64,000 bases of DNA, taken from contig NZ_OY776147.1 in the NCBI RefSeq assembly GCF_963675305.1, positions 2,852,001 to 2,916,000 on the forward strand, written 5' to 3'. Made by a program: the position numbers and the translations under genes. Under the pieces are notes generated by a model that had not been told where the DNA came from, did no database searches, and saw only the letters and a program-made list of their open reading frames with translations. Positions 63,509 through 64,000 of this stretch are shown in pieces. The number at the start of each line of letters is the position of its first letter. Position 1 is the stretch's first letter. The stretch is from an uncultured Hyphomonas sp. (GTDB taxonomy: Bacteria > Pseudomonadota > Alphaproteobacteria > Caulobacterales > Hyphomonadaceae).

Positions 63509-63928
63509 TCAGCCCACGCGCCGGCCGCTTTCGTCGATCAGCAGCGCGCCATCTTCCTTGTAAAACGGGCCCGGCGGCAGCGTTTCCAGCAGGTCCAGCA
63601 CCGCCTCGCTCGGCCGGCACAGGCGCACGCCCTTCGGGCTGCACACGATGGGCCGGTTCACGAGCACCGGGTGTTCCAGCATCGCCTCCAGGATCGCTTC
63701 GTCGCTGACGCCCACCTCCAGCAGGCCCAGTTCCTTCGCAGGGGATTTTGTCTCCCGCAAGGCGCTGCGCGGCGTCAGGCCGGCGGCTGCGAACAGGCCG
63801 AGCAGTTGCGGGCGGGTCCAGCCTTCTTTCAGGTATTCGATCACGGTGGGCGTCTCGCCGCTCGCCTCGATGATGGCCAGCACGTTGCGTGAGGTGCCGC
63901 AGTCCGGATTGTGATGAATGACGATCAT
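63509..63928 (-). CDS. arsC: arsenate reductase (glutaredoxin-coupled)
   Basis: ArsC reduces arsenate to arsenite using glutaredoxin. The 139-residue protein has the active-site loop HNPDCGTSRN with catalytic Cys10 and the three Arg region near ALRETKSPAKELGL and NRPIVCSPKGVRLCRPSE. It has normal length for the ArsC glutaredoxin type. Its ATG overlaps the stop of an upstream gene (ATGA), which from its tail looks like an arsenite transporter. Confidence 0.9.
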   Translation of the reverse strand: MIVIHHNPDCGTSRNVLAIIEASGETPTVIEYLKEGWTRPQLLGLFAAAGLTPRSALRETKSPAKELGLLEVGVSDEAILEAMLEHPVLVNRPIVCSPKGVRLCRPSEAVLDLLETLPPGPFYKEDGALLIDESGRRVG

Positions 63929-64000
63929 GGCGCGGCGGCCTCCCCTGTTTCGGTGACGAAAGCAGACCGGGTCCGGTTGGCGAAGGCGACCAGCGACAGC
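63925..64000 (-). CDS. C-terminal tail of a gene upstream of arsC, probably an arsenite transporter
   Basis: Only the last 24 residues are in the window: LSLVAFANRTRSAFVTETGE and AAAP, ending at TGA 63925-63927, which overlaps the arsC ATG. A hydrophobic stretch followed by ANRTR fits the C terminus of ACR3/ArsB-type arsenite exporters. Overlap and arsC context support one operon. The identity is an inference from very little sequence. Confidence 0.4.
   Translation of the reverse strand, partial: LSLVAFANRTRSAFVTETGEAAAP

Overview
The window reads as chromosomal DNA of a GC-rich, dimorphic-type alphaproteobacterium, most likely in or near the Hyphomonadaceae/Caulobacterales. Three things point there: a DivL-like pseudokinase whose phospho-acceptor histidine is replaced by tyrosine, with a perfect CtrA box (TTAA-N7-TTAA) upstream; a bactofilin; and alphaproteobacterial-type Mrp, HflKC-DegP and ilv attenuator arrangements. 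Coding density is high on both strands and no gene-free stretch exceeds 300 bases. I saw no rRNA, tRNA, insertion sequence, prophage or CRISPR array. This assignment is an inference from gene content, not a database match.

Layout. 1-6.8 kb holds mixed housekeeping genes: AhpD-like protein, SRAP protein, aquaporin Z, a queuosine-precursor-type transporter, dihydrofolate reductase, SMP-30 lactonase, metallo-beta-lactamase and a serine hydrolase lipoprotein. 6.8-13.8 kb is an envelope-quality and periplasm block: Mrp, HflK-HflC-DUF2065-DegP, a secreted caspase-like protease and an ExbD without ExbB. 13.9-20.9 kb has serB, miaA and the branched-chain amino-acid operon ilvB-x-ilvN-y-ilvC, led by a transcription attenuator with a Val-Leu-Val-Ile leader peptide. 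20.9-28.8 kb has an NAD-binding protein, a GH25 lysozyme lipoprotein divergent from a bactofilin, a Sel1 protein, an SDR, a methyltransferase-like lipoprotein and the DivL-like protein. 28.8-37.1 kb has an EF-hand protein, the agmatine-to-putrescine pair aguA-aguB, an Oar-type TonB-dependent receptor, a GT39 glycosyltransferase and periplasmic MsrA.

37.3-44.3 kb encodes the alpha-2-macroglobulin/PBP1C pair. 44.5-52.1 kb contains an ion channel and a translation cluster on the minus strand: infC, rpmI, rplT, a 53-residue very basic unannotated protein, then pheS, an ASCH protein, an unknown membrane protein and pheT. 52.2-56.3 kb carries two glycosyltransferases, an alpha/beta hydrolase and a Rieske oxygenase. 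56.4-64 kb has a flavodoxin-like protein, a FecA-type receptor, a limonene-epoxide-hydrolase-like protein, an A/T-richer zinc-ribbon/PIN-like gene that looks acquired, PnuC, an epimerase with an internal 21-bp repeat, a TPR protein and the start of an arsenic operon.

The observations most worth following are the 53-residue basic protein downstream of rplT; a phased 11-bp repeat shared by two distant intergenic regions; the DivL/CtrA-box pairing; the ilv attenuator; a GTAATG/CATTAC palindrome placed inside the exbD promoter; and the zinc-ribbon/PIN-like gene at 60.0-61.2 kb. All functions are read from motifs and context only.
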